This document shows positions 63,601-64,000 of a stretch of DNA of 64,000 nt, in pieces. The notes under the pieces were generated by a model. That model was given only the letters and a program-made list of their open reading frames with translations, was not told the DNA's origin and searched no databases. This DNA comes from Toxoplasma gondii ME49 (taxonomy: Eukaryota > Apicomplexa > Conoidasida > Eucoccidiorida > Sarcocystidae). Position 1 is the stretch's first letter. Every line of letters begins with the position of its first letter. The stretch lies in NCBI RefSeq assembly GCF_000006565.2, contig NC_031479.1, forward strand, positions 2,232,001-2,296,000, written 5' to 3'. The position numbers were made by a program, and so were the translations under genes.

Positions 63601-64000
63601 TGTACTGGTATGCATGATTTGGGTTATGCTCTGGGAGGAAGAGATCTCGCATGACAACGTCTCCGTCTAGGGTCCTCAGGCGTAGATATTGCCGGGGCGA
63701 TCTATCAGGATCAATGTTAAAATCTCCGCATAGAAGCATGGAGACGTCTGGTAGAAAGGAAGGAGCGACGTCAAGATCCGAGAGGTTTTCCATTGCGTTT
63801 ATCCCGGCATCATACTGCCGTCCGAGAAACAATAGATAAGCTTTCCACGCAAGCTCTTTGATGAATTTTCGTACAGACTCAAGGTTGACTCGTCGGGACT
63901 CGACGCCGAGGATCGAGAAGTGTGTATTCAAGACTATAAGCCGGTGTTTCGGGAACACAGGACTGACATCGAGCTCGACAGCCGTCACGTTTTGGTTGGA
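60644..64000 (-). CDS. Neutral-sphingomyelinase-like phosphodiesterase, C-terminal part (5' end outside window)
   Basis: Minus-strand exons: 64000-63511 (open at the window edge), 63274-63098, 62441-61875 and 61038-60644, with phase 1 at every junction; 542 residues are visible. Motifs of the endonuclease/exonuclease/phosphatase fold appear in order: LIVLNTHFS, LLCGDFNIDP, GRVDYMFAV and LSDHWPLSARI. They supply the Asn, Asp/Asn and Asp-His catalytic residues of neutral sphingomyelinases and ISC1-type enzymes; the metal-binding Glu motif should lie upstream of the window. A 170-residue acidic and basic linker follows, then a hydrophobic region (FRIPFFSVPAYILTGVGCTL) and a charged helical tail, resembling the membrane-anchored end of eukaryotic neutral sphingomyelinases. 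The likely reaction is cleavage of sphingomyelin or inositol phosphorylceramide to ceramide. An alternative short last exon at about 61314 was considered but stops at once in the required phase. Confidence 0.85.

Overview
The window looks like nuclear DNA from a tissue-cyst coccidian (Toxoplasma gondii, Hammondia or Neospora type). The evidence is genes interrupted by GT-AG introns, long Ser- and acid-rich expansions inside conserved proteins, TA microsatellites in introns, GCATGC motifs in gene-flanking DNA, and a nuclear copy of an apicomplexan-type cytochrome b fragment. No bacterial features (operons, Shine-Dalgarno sites, CRISPR, IS elements) were seen. Species is inferred, not proven. 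All intron boundaries were read by eye from splice consensus and codon phase; none is backed by transcript data.

Layout. 0.9-5.9 kb (+): an SNM1/PSO2-family DNA-repair nuclease in two exons. 6.4-7.65 kb (+): an unrecognised small membrane-protein gene with introns of only 47-87 bases and a decayed cob fragment in one intron. 8.2-14.2 kb (-): a three-exon, 1613-residue helical-repeat-like protein. 16.4-19.4 kb (+): PYM, the exon-junction-complex recycling factor, in four exons behind a 430-base pyrimidine tract. 19.8-20.9 kb (+): an unrecognised five-exon gene of about 223 residues. 21.9-24.05 kb (-): a two-exon protein starting MGCKQS, a likely acylation signal. 27.8-30.8 kb and 34.5-40.3 kb (-): two large proteins in tandem, the second a 1543-residue membrane protein in five exons. 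43.7-50.1 kb (+): a single-exon 2145-residue low-complexity/coiled-coil protein. 51.5-57.6 kb (-): class III alcohol dehydrogenase (glutathione-dependent formaldehyde dehydrogenase) in ten exons. 58.9-59.9 kb (+): COP9 signalosome subunit 7. 60.6-64.0 kb (-): the C-terminal part of a neutral-sphingomyelinase-like phosphodiesterase that runs off the window.

The genes do not form one pathway. Recognisable functions are interstrand cross-link or end repair (SNM1), mRNP remodelling (PYM), formaldehyde/nitrosothiol detoxification (ADH class III), cullin deneddylation (CSN7) and sphingolipid turnover. Nothing resembles a transferred defence island. The less ordinary material is the set of unrecognised genes rebuilt exon by exon, the mitochondrial insertion, and the altered structural-zinc loop in the dehydrogenase.
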